A stretch of DNA of 34,281 bases from an uncultured Eubacteriales bacterium (GTDB taxonomy: Bacteria; Bacillota; Clostridia; Lachnospirales; Anaerotignaceae): NCBI GenBank assembly GCA_900546215.1, contig URCD01000016.1, positions 1 through 34,281 of the forward strand. The letters are read 5' to 3'. Shown in pieces: positions 24,039-31,326 of the stretch. Each line of letters starts with the position of its first letter. The stretch's first letter is position 1. The notes under the pieces are model-generated. The model was not told the DNA's origin. It did no database searches and saw only the letters and a program-made list of their open reading frames with translations. A program made the position numbers and the translations under genes.

Positions 24039-25262
24039 ATGAGTGAAAATAAATTAGACTGGAAAAAATACCTGACTATATTCATAATAGCCAGCGGCAC
24101 AACTGTAATGTACAGCCTGCCTTATCTTAAATCAACATTTTACGACCCAATGAGGCTGGCGCTTGGTCTTGACCACCAGCAGCTTGGAAACCTGCTCAGT
24201 GTATATGGTATACTGGCTACAATACTTTATTTTTTCGGCGGATTTATGGCCGATAAGTTCTCAGCTAAAAAGCTCATGAGCTTTTCCCTTGTGTCAACGG
24301 GCTTTTTAGGATTTTATTTTGCCACATTCCCGTCATACACAATGCTTCTTATTATATTTGCGCTTTGGGGAATTACGACAATATTTACATTCTGGGCCGC
24401 CTCGATGAAGGTCATAAGAATGCTTGGAGATGAAAGCGTACAGGGAAAGCTGTTTGGACTTAATGAAGGTCTTTCGGGTATAGCCGGGGTTGTTGTTTCT
24501 TTTATAGGCTTATACTTGTTTGAGATTTTTGCTGATGTTACAATAGGATTTAAGTATGTTGTTTGGCTCTATTCAGGTCTTTCTGTACTCTGCGGAATAC
24601 TCATAATGTTTATAGTTAAGGAGAAGAAAGTTGAAGGGGAAAAAAGTGCTTCCCTTAAGGAGCTTGTAAGTGCTGTTAAAATGCCTAAGGCCTGGCTGAT
24701 AGGACTTATAATATTTTCGACATATATGGTATTTTCATCTCTTACATACCTCAGCCCATATTTAAGCGATGTGTTTAAAATATCAATGGCTCTTATATCG
24801 GCGCTTTCTATCATACGTACATACGCTATCAAAATGGGCGCCTCACCAGTTGCGGGAATACTTGTTGATAAGGTTGGATCATCTTTAAAGGTACTTAATA
24901 TAGGCTTTATTGCAGTTGCTGTATGTGAGCTTCTGTTCCTTCTGCTTCCCAGAAGCGAGAGCCTTGTAATGGTAGCTGTTCTTAATATGATAGTATTAAG
25001 TATTGTGCTTTTTGGCTTCAGAGGAATTTATTTTGCGACTGTTGCGGAATCCAAAATTCCCATTGAAAAGACAGGAGCAGTTATAGGCATAGCGTCTTTT
25101 ATAGGCTTCTGTCCCGACGCGTTTTTCTATACGCTTGTCGGAGGATGGATTGATAAGGGCGAACAGGGATACACTTATATGTTTATTCTCTGCCTTGTGT
25201 GCGCTGTGGTAGGATTTATAGCTTCAAAGGTGCTCTATAACATGAATAAGGCCGAGGCGTAA
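24039..25262 (+). CDS. MFS transporter
   Basis: A 407-residue major-facilitator protein with 12 predicted membrane segments. Motif A appears in loop 2-3 as GGFMADKFSAKK, and a central cytoplasmic loop (KEKKVEGEKSASLKELVSAVKMPKAW, about 193-218) separates the halves. The sequence resembles the YihN-like group of putative organic-anion or sugar-derivative carriers, but substrate is not predictable. It starts 15 nt after the PLP enzyme with a GGAGCG ribosome site. Presence in one operon with a PLP enzyme and a Na+ symporter suggests it exports or imports a substrate or product of that enzyme. Confidence 0.88.
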   Translation: MSENKLDWKKYLTIFIIASGTTVMYSLPYLKSTFYDPMRLALGLDHQQLGNLLSVYGILATILYFFGGFMADKFSAKKLMSFSLVSTGFLGFYFATFPSYTMLLIIFALWGITTIFTFWAASMKVIRMLGDESVQGKLFGLNEGLSGIAGVVVSFIGLYLFEIFADVTIGFKYVVWLYSGLSVLCGILIMFIVKEKKVEGEKSASLKELVSAVKMPKAWLIGLIIFSTYMVFSSLTYLSPYLSDVFKISMALISALSIIRTYAIKMGASPVAGILVDKVGSSLKVLNIGFIAVAVCELLFLLLPRSESLVMVAVLNMIVLSIVLFGFRGIYFATVAESKIPIEKTGAVIGIASFIGFCPDAFFYTLVGGWIDKGEQGYTYMFILCLVCAVVGFIASKVLYNMNKAEA

Positions 25263-25277
25263 AAGATACAATGTTAA

Positions 25278-25303
25278 CTCAGACGTCCGTTGCGGCGTCT
25301 GAG
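25278..25303 (+). repeat. Intercistronic hairpin
   Basis: CTCAGACG (25278-25285) and CGTCTGAG (25296-25303) form a perfect 8-bp stem, extended by CCG/CGG inside the 10-nt loop. There is no T-run, so it is more likely an mRNA stability or processing element between the two transporter genes than a terminator. Confidence 0.6.
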
Positions 25304-25328
25304 CACTGTATAAAAGAGGTGAATTTTA

Positions 25329-26741
25329 ATGAGAATAGCTGATATAATTGGAGTTGCGGCAATGTTTTTAATTATAGCCTTCGTTGGCTGGCGATCCTCC
25401 AAAAAAGTAAAAAATATAAATGATTTTACACTGGCGGGAAGCGGTCTGGGCAAAATACAGGCTGGCTTTAGTATGGCGGCAACAGAATTTGGCGGCAGCA
25501 GTCTTATAGGCGCAATGGCACTGTGCTACAGTATCGGAGTGGCCGGAGCGTGGTGGGACTGGTCAGCGGTTCCTGCCCTTATAATACTTGGCCTGTTTTT
25601 TGCCGAGAAAATAAAGCTTCCTAATCTCGTTACCATTACTGACTTTTTTGAAAAGAGGTATAATTACCCGACTAAGCTTATGGCATCCTTTATGCACATA
25701 CTTGCCATTGCAACGCAGATTTCAGCGCAGTTTATGGTTGGAGCAGTGGCGCTTAACGGAATTTTCGGCGTCCCTAAAACAGTAGGTATACTTATATCAG
25801 TTGTTTTTGCGCTTGTCTATACGATGAGCGGGGGACTGTTGTCAGTAGTAAATACAGATGTTGTGCAGTTTATAATGATAATCGGCTCAATTCTTATAGC
25901 TCTGCCGATTTCAATCTATCACGCCGGAGGTTTTGAGGGGCTGGCCGCTGGACTTGAACAGGTTTTTTTGAGCTTTGGGAATATTGATTACAAAACGGTA
26001 ATATCATGGTGCCTTTTCTGCTTTTTTACCTATGCCACAAGCCAGCACTATATACAAAGGGTATTTGCTTCCAAGGATAAAAGTACGGCGAAATTTGCGT
26101 TTGTGTTTACCGGAGTAATGTATATTATTTATGGACTTATAATAAGCCTTATCGGCGTATGTATAGTCGTTCTTATACCAAACCTTTCCGACCCAAACAC
26201 AGGCTATACAATGCTTATTAAAAATTTTATGCCAAGCGGAATTGCCGGACTTATACTAGGGGGTATTTTTGCTGCGTCAATGTCTACTGCGGACTCAATG
26301 ATACTGGCGGCGTCCACACTGTTTGTTAATGACATCTATACGCCGCTTATAGCTAAAAATAAAGAAGCTAAAAACAGTCTTGTAACGATCAGGATAGTTA
26401 CTCTCATAGTCTGCGTTGTTTCTGTTATTATTTCTATGTTTATGGACAACATAGTTGACATAATGTATTTGGGAGGGCTTTTTTATTCTACTTCTGTATT
26501 CTTCCCATTGATTATAGGTATGAAGTGGAGAAGAGCGACAGCGCCGGCGGCCATTATTTCCATAATTGCTTCGGTAACGGTCGGGCTGCTTGCTGAGCTA
26601 GTCTTTAACGGATCGGTAAGCGGAGTATTCTCGCTTCCGTCTAACGTACTGTCAGCACTAACAAGCCTGATTGTGTTTATTATTGTATCACTGATGACCA
26701 AAAAGCCTGATGAGAAAAAATTGGAGTTTCTAAATCAGTAA
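25329..26741 (+). CDS. Sodium:solute symporter family (SSS) transporter
   Basis: A 470-residue membrane protein with about 13 segments. It shows the SSS pattern: an N-terminal FTLAGSGLGKIQAGFSMAATEFGGSSLIG, the Na+-site region MSGGLLSVVNTDVVQFIMII, and the TM8 signature FAASMSTADSMILAASTLFVNDIY. It belongs to the broad pantothenate/proline/solute branch (PanF/PutP-like); the solute cannot be named. AAGAGGTG at 25314-25321 precedes the ATG. Third gene of the PLP enzyme-MFS-SSS operon, ending at a bidirectional terminator. Two secondary transporters of different classes in one operon suggests uptake of substrate and release of product. Confidence 0.9.
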   Translation: MRIADIIGVAAMFLIIAFVGWRSSKKVKNINDFTLAGSGLGKIQAGFSMAATEFGGSSLIGAMALCYSIGVAGAWWDWSAVPALIILGLFFAEKIKLPNLVTITDFFEKRYNYPTKLMASFMHILAIATQISAQFMVGAVALNGIFGVPKTVGILISVVFALVYTMSGGLLSVVNTDVVQFIMIIGSILIALPISIYHAGGFEGLAAGLEQVFLSFGNIDYKTVISWCLFCFFTYATSQHYIQRVFASKDKSTAKFAFVFTGVMYIIYGLIISLIGVCIVVLIPNLSDPNTGYTMLIKNFMPSGIAGLILGGIFAASMSTADSMILAASTLFVNDIYTPLIAKNKEAKNSLVTIRIVTLIVCVVSVIISMFMDNIVDIMYLGGLFYSTSVFFPLIIGMKWRRATAPAAIISIIASVTVGLLAELVFNGSVSGVFSLPSNVLSALTSLIVFIIVSLMTKKPDEKKLEFLNQ

Positions 26742-26743
26742 AT

Positions 26744-26775
26744 AAAAAATGACCGATATCGGTCATTTTTTATTT
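26744..26775. terminator. Perfectly palindromic bidirectional terminator
   Basis: AAAAAATGACCGAT (26744-26757) is followed directly by its exact reverse complement (26758-26771), giving A- and T-tracts on both sides. It serves the symporter gene and the convergent trxB. Confidence 0.93.
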
Positions 26776-27695
26776 TATGGAAGAAGTCCCATATATTCTT
26801 CTGCGAATTTACTTGCCACTGCTCCGTCGGAGGCAGCTGTTACTATCTGACGAAGCGGCTTCTGTCTTACGTCTCCGGCTACAAATACTCCGGGAATATT
26901 TGTTTTTGTGGTTTCATCAGCAGCAATATAGCCTTCGCTGTCAAGCTCTATCTGGTCTTTAAAAAGAGAGGTGTTTGGTATCCTTCCTATGGCGACAAAT
27001 ATACCGTCGCAGGAAACTTCCGTTTTCTCTCCGGTGAGATTATTTGTTATTTCGGCTCCGGTAATTATTTTATCAAACAGGAATTTTGTTACTGCGCTGT
27101 TCCATATAAACTCAACGTTCTCAGCCTGTTCAAGACGCTTCTGGTATGCTGCCGAGGCTCTAAGCTTGTCACGGCGATGTACGATATAAACCTTTTTACA
27201 GAGCTTTGAAAGATAAAGCGCATCCTCAGCGGCTGTATTTCCCCCGCCAACTACTATTACGGTTTTGTTTCTGTACATCATGCCGTCGCATGTGGCACAG
27301 TAGGATACCCCGCGGCCTCTGAGCTCTCCCTCATGCTCAATACCAAGCTCCCTTGGAGCGGCTCCTGTAGCCAAAATTACAGTATCGGCTTCATAGTCTC
27401 CTGATGTTGTCCTGATTATCTTTACAGTAGATTTCAAATCCAGCTCTGTGACCTCGGCAAACTCACTTTCAGCGCCAAACCTTTCAGCGCCTGCTTTCAT
27501 TTTTTGCGCGAGGTCAAACCCATCTACGGTTTCCTCAAAGCCTGGGTAATTGTCTATTTCAGTGGTAGTCGCCATTTGGCCTCCAGGAGAAAGCATTTCA
27601 AGAATAAGAACGCTTAGACCGGCTCTTGCGGCATATAATGCCGCCGTATAGCCTGCAGGGCCGCCGCCGATTATTATTGTATTATATCTTTTCAT
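26775..27695 (-). CDS. trxB: Thioredoxin reductase
   Basis: NADPH-dependent flavoenzyme that reduces thioredoxin, cytosolic. FAD-binding GGGPAG at 10-15, redox-active CATC (Cys133, Cys136), NADPH-binding GGGNTA plus HRRDKLRA that marks NADPH rather than ferredoxin use, and the C-terminal FVAGDVRQKPLRQIVTAASDGAVA. 306 aa is normal. AAAGGAGTG precedes the ATG on the minus strand. A possible extended -10 promoter (TGGTAAACT; plus-strand 27718-27726) lies upstream. It is divergent from the Crp-type regulator, and the thioredoxin gene lies 1 kb further on, so the three likely form a redox module. Confidence 0.97.
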   Translation of the reverse strand: MKRYNTIIIGGGPAGYTAALYAARAGLSVLILEMLSPGGQMATTTEIDNYPGFEETVDGFDLAQKMKAGAERFGAESEFAEVTELDLKSTVKIIRTTSGDYEADTVILATGAAPRELGIEHEGELRGRGVSYCATCDGMMYRNKTVIVVGGGNTAAEDALYLSKLCKKVYIVHRRDKLRASAAYQKRLEQAENVEFIWNSAVTKFLFDKIITGAEITNNLTGEKTEVSCDGIFVAIGRIPNTSLFKDQIELDSEGYIAADETTKTNIPGVFVAGDVRQKPLRQIVTAASDGAVASKFAEEYMGLLP

Positions 27696-27789
27696 AAGTA
27701 ATCACTCCTTTGAATTCAGTTTACCACAATAAGAAAAAAAGATACAGATTAAGTATTTATAAGTCTATCATAACTATAATAATAAAACG

Positions 27790-27802
27790 GTGACAACATC
27801 AC
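27790..27802. promoter_or_regulatory. Candidate Crp-type operator upstream of the crp gene
   Basis: GTGACAACATCAC, a GTGA-N5-TCAC inverted repeat, ends 7 bp before the -35 box of the crp gene. The same motif occurs at 29058-29070 ahead of trxA. It also lies in the trxB-crp divergent interval, about 80 bp from the putative trxB start. Confidence 0.5.
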
Positions 27803-27809
27803 AAATACA

Positions 27810-27838
27810 TTGCGAAGCAAATAAACGGGTGTTATACT
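27810..27838 (+). promoter_or_regulatory. Promoter of the Crp/Fnr regulator gene
   Basis: TTGCGA (27810-27815), 17-bp spacer, TATACT (27833-27838) preceded by TGT, giving an extended -10. Transcription would start near 27845, only a few bases before GGAGGTG. Confidence 0.7.
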
Positions 27839-27861
27839 CACATTAACTGGAGGTGTGAAAT

Positions 27862-28518
27862 ATGGAATTTAAAGAGGTATTTCCAATATGGGACAAACTT
27901 AAAAAAGAAGAGCAAAGCCTGCTTGAAAATAATATATCCAGACATAAAATAAAAAAGAATGAAATACTGCACCGCGGCTTTGATGATTGTATCGGCCTTG
28001 TTGTCGTTATATCCGGAAGGTTCAGGGCATACATAATAAGTGACAGCGGCAGAGAGGTTACCTTATACCGTTTATTTGAGAGGGATATATGTCTGCTTTC
28101 AGCATCCTGCGTGCTTTCAGGAATACAGTTTGAAATCAGTATAGAAGCGGAGGAAAACTCGGAGTTTTATATAATACCGCCTAATATATTTAATGAATTA
28201 ATGGAACAGTCGGCTGCTGTGGCCAACTATGCCAATAAAATAATGGCTTCAAGATTCAGCGATGTCATGTGGCTGATGGATCAGATAATGTTTAAAAGCT
28301 TTGACGTAAGGCTGGCCGAATTTCTTCTGGAGGAAAGTAATGTTGAGCAAAGCGACATTCTTACTATTACACATGAAAAAATAGCAAACCATATGGGAAG
28401 TGCAAGAGAGGTTGTATCAAGAATGCTGAAGTATTTTCAGACAGAGGGAATTGTAAAGCTATCAAGAGGAAATATTGAGATAGCTGACAGAAAAAGGCTT
28501 GAAACAATGGCGGAATAA
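27862..28518 (+). CDS. Crp/Fnr family transcriptional regulator
   Basis: A 218-residue regulator with an N-terminal cyclic-nucleotide-binding-type beta-roll (about 10-125), a long dimer helix (about 125-150) and a C-terminal winged HTH, THEKIANHMGSAREVVSRMLKYFQTEGIVKLSRG (about 168-202). No cAMP-binding signature is obvious. Cys43, Cys77 and Cys83 are present, with Cys77 and Cys83 in DICLLSASC, a motif I recall from other clostridial Crp/Fnr proteins; it is not the classic N-terminal Fnr iron-sulfur cluster. GGAGGTG sets the ATG. Its neighbours trxB and trxA, and matching upstream sites, suggest thiol-redox control. Confidence 0.9.
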   Translation: MEFKEVFPIWDKLKKEEQSLLENNISRHKIKKNEILHRGFDDCIGLVVVISGRFRAYIISDSGREVTLYRLFERDICLLSASCVLSGIQFEISIEAEENSEFYIIPPNIFNELMEQSAAVANYANKIMASRFSDVMWLMDQIMFKSFDVRLAEFLLEESNVEQSDILTITHEKIANHMGSAREVVSRMLKYFQTEGIVKLSRGNIEIADRKRLETMAE

Positions 28519-28592
28519 GGAACGCAGGCAGGAAGCATGGCAAGAAGCTTTTATGTAGGAGAGGCAAAGAAGCAACAACTTTAAGATTGAAT

Positions 28593-28626
28593 AAAAATAA
28601 GGAGCGCTTTGTCGCTCCTTATTTTT
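28593..28626. terminator. Bidirectional terminator between crp and trxA
   Basis: AAAAATAAGGAGCG (28593-28606) pairs perfectly with CGCTCCTTATTTTT (28613-28626) around a 6-nt loop. A- and T-runs at both ends suit both convergent genes. Confidence 0.93.
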
Positions 28627-28666
28627 AATGGGGGAATTTTTTAGGAATTATTCATTTATTATGATG

Positions 28667-28978
28667 TTACTTGTTAAACATTTTTAATATGCTGGCCTTG
28701 GGCACTGCTCCGATTGTCCTTGTAATTTCCTTTCCGTCTTTAAATGCCACAAGGGTCGGAATGCTCATAACTCCAAAGGAGGAAGCCAGCTCGTTCTGCT
28801 CGTCGACGTTTACTTTGCATACCTTAATGTCGGGATTTTCGTCTGCAATCTGGTCTACTATCGGGGATACCATTCTGCAGGGACCGCACCAGGATGCCCA
28901 AAAATCAAGAAGCACCGGTTTGTTAGATTCCATAATTTCCTTATTGAAGTTTTCAGATGTTATTTTTAATGCTGACAT
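28667..28978 (-). CDS. trxA: Thioredoxin
   Basis: Small cytosolic disulfide reductase, 103 aa. Redox motif WCGPC (Cys31, Cys34) preceded by DFWAS, and the cis-proline in MSIPTLVAFKDG; the buried Asp25 is present. It is reduced by the TrxB encoded 1 kb away. GGAGAG precedes the ATG on the minus strand. The promoter with a Crp-like site centred near -41 suggests activation by the neighbouring Crp/Fnr protein. Confidence 0.97.
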   Translation of the reverse strand: MSALKITSENFNKEIMESNKPVLLDFWASWCGPCRMVSPIVDQIADENPDIKVCKVNVDEQNELASSFGVMSIPTLVAFKDGKEITRTIGAVPKASILKMFNK

Positions 28979-29029
28979 ATTAATCTCTCCTTTTAAGTTT
29001 TATAATTGGTTTTCCGTTTTTCTGGCTTA

Positions 29030-29058
29030 AATATATACTAAATAATGTATAAGTTCAG
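29030..29058 (-). promoter_or_regulatory. trxA promoter
   Basis: On the minus strand CTGAAC (plus 29053-29058) and TATATT (plus 29030-29035) are 17 bp apart. The -35 is weak (as expected for an activated promoter) and abuts the palindrome at 29058-29070. Confidence 0.55.
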
Positions 29059-29070
29059 TGACACAGTCAC
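29058..29070. promoter_or_regulatory. Candidate Crp-type operator upstream of trxA
   Basis: GTGACACAGTCAC, with perfect GTGAC/GTCAC arms and a 3-bp centre. It matches the site ahead of the crp gene (GTGA-N5-TCAC). Its centre lies about 41 bp upstream of the predicted trxA start, the class II activator position. Confidence 0.55.
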
Positions 29071-29129
29071 ATAACTTTTTGTTTAATTATATAAAAAGTT
29101 TAATAAATCGAATTTTTTATTTAATATAC

Positions 29130-29157
29130 TTGAAAATCTCTAAAAAACATGTATAAT
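29130..29157 (+). promoter_or_regulatory. Promoter of the XRE-pot operon
   Basis: TTGAAA (29130-29135), 16-bp spacer and a perfect TATAAT (29152-29157). The start near 29164 gives a 50-nt leader that contains the repeated TTTAGT motif and an imperfect palindrome (AGTGTTATTAATACT, 29169-29183), suitable for autorepression by the first gene product. Confidence 0.75.
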
Positions 29158-29213
29158 GTAATTCGTTTAGTGTTATTAATACTTTTGTTTAGTATATATA
29201 AAGGAGCGTTATT

Positions 29214-29747
29214 ATGGATATAGGACATAAAATAAAGCAGCTCCGCGTCCAAAACGGACTTACCCTTGAGGAACTGGCCAGCAGAAGCGAGCTTACTAAG
29301 GGATTTCTCTCACAGCTTGAAAGAAATCTGACCTCGCCGTCCATTTCTACACTGGAGGATATTTTGGAGGCTCTGGGAAGCTCCCTGTCGGATTTTTTCA
29401 AGGAAGAAAAGGATGAACAGACGGTATTTCAGAAAAAAGACTTTTTTATCGATGAGAGGGATGAGTGCACTATAAATTGGATAGTGCCAAATACCCAAAA
29501 AAATGATATGGAGCCTATTCTTATTGAGATACCTCAGGGAGGAAGGTCCTTTAATGTAAATCCGCATGGCGGAGAAGAGTTCGGTTATGTTGTTGACGGC
29601 AGCGCGATACTTGTTGTCGGGGACAAAAAATATTCAATAAAGAAGGGTGAAACCTTTTATATGACGGGAAAGGATTTTCATTATATTTTGAATGAGAAAA
29701 AGACTGCGGCGAAAATAATATGGGTATCAACGCCGCCGCTTTTTTAG
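29214..29747 (+). CDS. XRE-cupin transcriptional regulator (PuuR-like)
   Basis: A 177-residue DNA-binding protein: an N-terminal XRE helix-turn-helix (about 7-61: IKQLRVQNGLTLEELASRSELTKGFLSQLERNLTSPSISTL) and a C-terminal cupin_2 barrel (about 108-175, including NPHGGEEFGYVVDGSAILVVGDKKYSIKKGETFYMTGKDFHYILN). This layout matches the PuuR-type polyamine-responsive regulators. It is first in an operon with potABCD, so it probably senses a polyamine and controls its uptake. AAAGGAGCG precedes the ATG, and its stop codon overlaps the potA ribosome site. Confidence 0.93.
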   Translation: MDIGHKIKQLRVQNGLTLEELASRSELTKGFLSQLERNLTSPSISTLEDILEALGSSLSDFFKEEKDEQTVFQKKDFFIDERDECTINWIVPNTQKNDMEPILIEIPQGGRSFNVNPHGGEEFGYVVDGSAILVVGDKKYSIKKGETFYMTGKDFHYILNEKKTAAKIIWVSTPPLF

Positions 29748-29756
29748 GAGGAAGAA

Positions 29757-31325
29757 ATGCATAAATTAATTCAATTCAAAAATATAGTCAAGGACTTTGA
29801 CGGGCAGATTGTACTTAAGGGAATAAATCTGGATATATATGAAAATGAGTTTGTTACACTCCTTGGGCCCTCTGGCTGCGGAAAGACGACTCTTCTGAGA
29901 ATACTTGGAGGGTTTTTAAGACAGAACGAGGGGCAGGTCATTTTTGATGACGTTGATATTACGGATGCTCCGCCCTACAAAAGGGAGCTTAATACGGTTT
30001 TTCAGAAGTACGCCCTTTTTCCGCACATGAATGTTTATGATAACATCGCCTTTGGCCTTAAAATTAAAAAGGAGCCTAAGGATGTAATAGAGCAGAAGGT
30101 TAACCGTATGCTTAAGCTGGTAGGGCTTGAGGATTACGGCAAGAGAGGCGTGTCTGAAATGAGCGGCGGTCAGCAGCAGCGTGTCGCCATAGCCAGGGCG
30201 CTTGTAAATGAACCGAAGGTTCTGCTTCTTGACGAACCGCTTGGTGCATTAGACCTTAAGCTTAGAAAGGAAATGCAGCATGAGCTTAAGAAAATCCAGC
30301 AGGAGGTTGGAATTACCTTCATCTATGTTACGCATGACCAAGAGGAAGCCCTCACAATGTCGGATAAAATTGTCGTAATGAAGGATGGGGAAATTCAGCA
30401 GATAGGAACGCCAACGGATATTTATAACGAACCTGTTAACGAGTATGTGGCTAATTTTATAGGAGAAAGCAATATAATTGACGGCACAATGCTTAAGGAT
30501 TATGAGGTAATGTTCGAGGATAAAAAATTCGAATGTGTGGACTATGGCTTTGAGGAAAACGAGCCTGTTCAGATAGTAATAAGACCTGAGGACATAGATA
30601 TAGTAAATAAAAAGGATGGTAAATTAAAGGGTGTCGTACGCTCAGTACTCTTTAAGGGCGTCCACTATGAAACGATTGTTGAGACTAAAAAGGGCACAAC
30701 AATCACAGTAAAAATGCATGTATTTAATGAAAAGCCTGTAGTCAATGAAAAGGCCGGAGAAATGATGAGCGCCAATGATTTCGTTCTGGACGCGGAAGAC
30801 GTCGGGGAGCTTACTGATGCTGATATAATTGCAAGAGCCTCCGCACAGGCCTGGGATCCAGGTACGGACGAGTATATCTCAATAACGAAAATAGAGTATG
30901 AGATTAGGGCTGAAAAGGGAACATACCCCGTAACCTTCTATACTGCCGCAGGAACGAGCTTTACAGCTAAAATGATTGTGCGTGATGAAAACAGGGTAGC
31001 CAGCAGTGAATATCAGGAAGAAATATTTGCTGTTAATATATTCAAGTCGGTTGATGAAATAAAGGAGAGCATTGCGCTTGAAACAGACCTTAAAACATGG
31101 GCCAATGCCTCGGCCTGGAGCTTGGAGGACGGTTCTTCAGTTGAAATAACAAAGGTTGAGTACAACTTTGATTCCGATAATATAGTTGCCGGAGACTACG
31201 ACGTCACCTTTGCCACAGAGGGTTACGAGTATAAGGTTGATACAACTGATAAATATGAAGTGGGCGATGAGGTAGGACTTACATTCATGCCTGAGGACAT
31301 ACACGTTATGTCCGTAAACGGGTAA
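29757..31325 (+). CDS. potA: Spermidine/putrescine ABC transporter ATPase PotA with a large insert in the TOBE domain
   Basis: Cytosolic ATPase of the polyamine importer. The ABC domain is complete: Walker A GPSGCGKTT (37-45), Q-loop VFQKYALFPH, signature SGGQQQR, Walker B VLLLDEP, H-loop VTHDQ. The C-terminal TOBE region begins normally (VIRPEDIDI, SVLFKGVHYETIVET) but is split after about residue 322; its last strands (VGDEVGLTFMPEDIHVM) resume at 502. Between them lie about 150 extra residues with two degenerate repeats, about 336-412 and 422-497, sharing A-x-A-W, ITK-x-E-Y and G-x-Y-x-V-T-F-x-T. The frame is open throughout. Length is 522 aa against about 350-370 usually. AGGAGG overlaps the stop of the previous gene. 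potB starts 2 nt after the stop. Confidence 0.92.
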   Translation: MHKLIQFKNIVKDFDGQIVLKGINLDIYENEFVTLLGPSGCGKTTLLRILGGFLRQNEGQVIFDDVDITDAPPYKRELNTVFQKYALFPHMNVYDNIAFGLKIKKEPKDVIEQKVNRMLKLVGLEDYGKRGVSEMSGGQQQRVAIARALVNEPKVLLLDEPLGALDLKLRKEMQHELKKIQQEVGITFIYVTHDQEEALTMSDKIVVMKDGEIQQIGTPTDIYNEPVNEYVANFIGESNIIDGTMLKDYEVMFEDKKFECVDYGFEENEPVQIVIRPEDIDIVNKKDGKLKGVVRSVLFKGVHYETIVETKKGTTITVKMHVFNEKPVVNEKAGEMMSANDFVLDAEDVGELTDADIIARASAQAWDPGTDEYISITKIEYEIRAEKGTYPVTFYTAAGTSFTAKMIVRDENRVASSEYQEEIFAVNIFKSVDEIKESIALETDLKTWANASAWSLEDGSSVEITKVEYNFDSDNIVAGDYDVTFATEGYEYKVDTTDKYEVGDEVGLTFMPEDIHVMSVNG

Positions 31326-31326
31326 A

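Larger units (their letters stand above)
29031..29199. repeat. 12-bp inverted repeat pair flanking the trxA-XRE divergent promoters
   Basis: ATATATACTAAA (29031-29042) and its exact reverse complement TTTAGTATATAT (29188-29199) lie at the trxA -10 region and in the XRE gene leader. A further GTTTAGT (29165-29171) is 22 bp upstream of the second copy. These may be binding sites for the XRE regulator, though AT-rich matches can arise by chance. Confidence 0.35.

Noticed and set aside
28537..28584. A 15-codon ORF after the Crp gene (starts MARSFYVG)
   Set aside because: Very short, weak upstream site, and no sign of conservation can be judged; not enough to call a gene.
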